A DNA stretch of 29,712 nt from Sperchopsis tessellata (taxonomy: Eukaryota > Arthropoda > Insecta > Coleoptera > Hydrophilidae). The stretch is taken from positions 1 to 29,712 of the forward strand of contig JAWQRN010000434.1 in the NCBI GenBank assembly GCA_033557685.1, in the 5' to 3' direction. The notes beneath the pieces were generated by a model. It had not been told where the DNA came from. It did not search any database and was given only the letters and a program-made list of their open reading frames with translations. Position 1 is the stretch's first letter, and each line of letters opens with the position of its first letter. This document shows, piece after piece, positions 29,689-29,712 of the stretch. Position numbers and translations under genes: made by a program.

Positions 29689-29712
29689 TTATATATATAT
29701 ATATATATATAT
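29689..29712. repeat. (AT)n microsatellite, cut by window end
   Basis: Alternating ta/at run at the very end of the window; true length unknown. Confidence 0.95.

Noticed and set aside
1..29712. CRISPR array, operon, tRNA/rRNA or prophage
   Set aside because: No regularly spaced repeats, no clustered co-directional genes with ribosome binding sites, and no tRNA-like cloverleaf were seen; the content is eukaryotic transposon debris.

Overview
The window looks like non-genic DNA from an arthropod nuclear genome, most likely an insect. It is AT-rich and has no dense bacterial-style gene layout, no recognisable tRNA or rRNA, and no convincing host protein gene. Almost everything recognisable is a decayed transposable element: APE-type LINEs of several lineages, two Penelope-like elements with GIY-YIG domains, mariner and other Tc1/mariner-superfamily transposases, and remnants of two multicopy protein families that I recognise from arthropod genomes but cannot name. 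The species cannot be fixed from this sequence. All homology calls come from reading translations by eye and recalling protein families; no search was run. || Layout: 1-800, nothing recognised. 805-3264 (-), a nearly complete but inactivated LINE ORF2. 3925-4110 (+), a pipsqueak-type HTH fragment. 4180-5470, mostly empty apart from a short tandem repeat. 5478-6170 (-), an internally deleted Tc1/mariner-type transposase. 6905-7325 (+) and 7330-8700 (-), two further LINE fragments meeting tail to tail, the second split by a 42-nt-arm palindrome. 9496-10387 (+), a decayed mariner transposase. 10587-11757, short direct repeats and a CCGG/AACCG-rich array. 12470-13480 (+), Penelope-like element 1. 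13932-14205 (-), an RTE-type LINE 3' end. 15297-16020, copy A of a long-terminal-repeat Tc1/mariner family. 16050-16903 (+), an R1-type LINE. 16905-17456 (-), a Jockey/CR1-type LINE 3' part. 17530-18760 (+), a decayed multicopy unknown protein. 18843-24076, a LINE (-) apparently split by a 4.3 kb block that carries copies C and B of the same Tc1/mariner family in inverted orientation. 24076-26060 (+), another LINE. 27495-28490 (-), Penelope-like element 2 with an inverted second tail at 28484-28768. 28815-29565 (-), a second decayed multicopy unknown protein. || The genes do not form a pathway. The biology is the history of nested insertion: elements abut within a few bases, catalytic residues are lost (YADG, YADN, YVEY, QQNGA, or a deleted FADD loop), and most frames carry stops or shifts. 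The most informative structures are the 51-bp duplication flanking the 4.3 kb block inside one LINE, the head-to-head Penelope arrangement, and the palindrome with a hammerhead-like core. I did not find a convincing new functional system.
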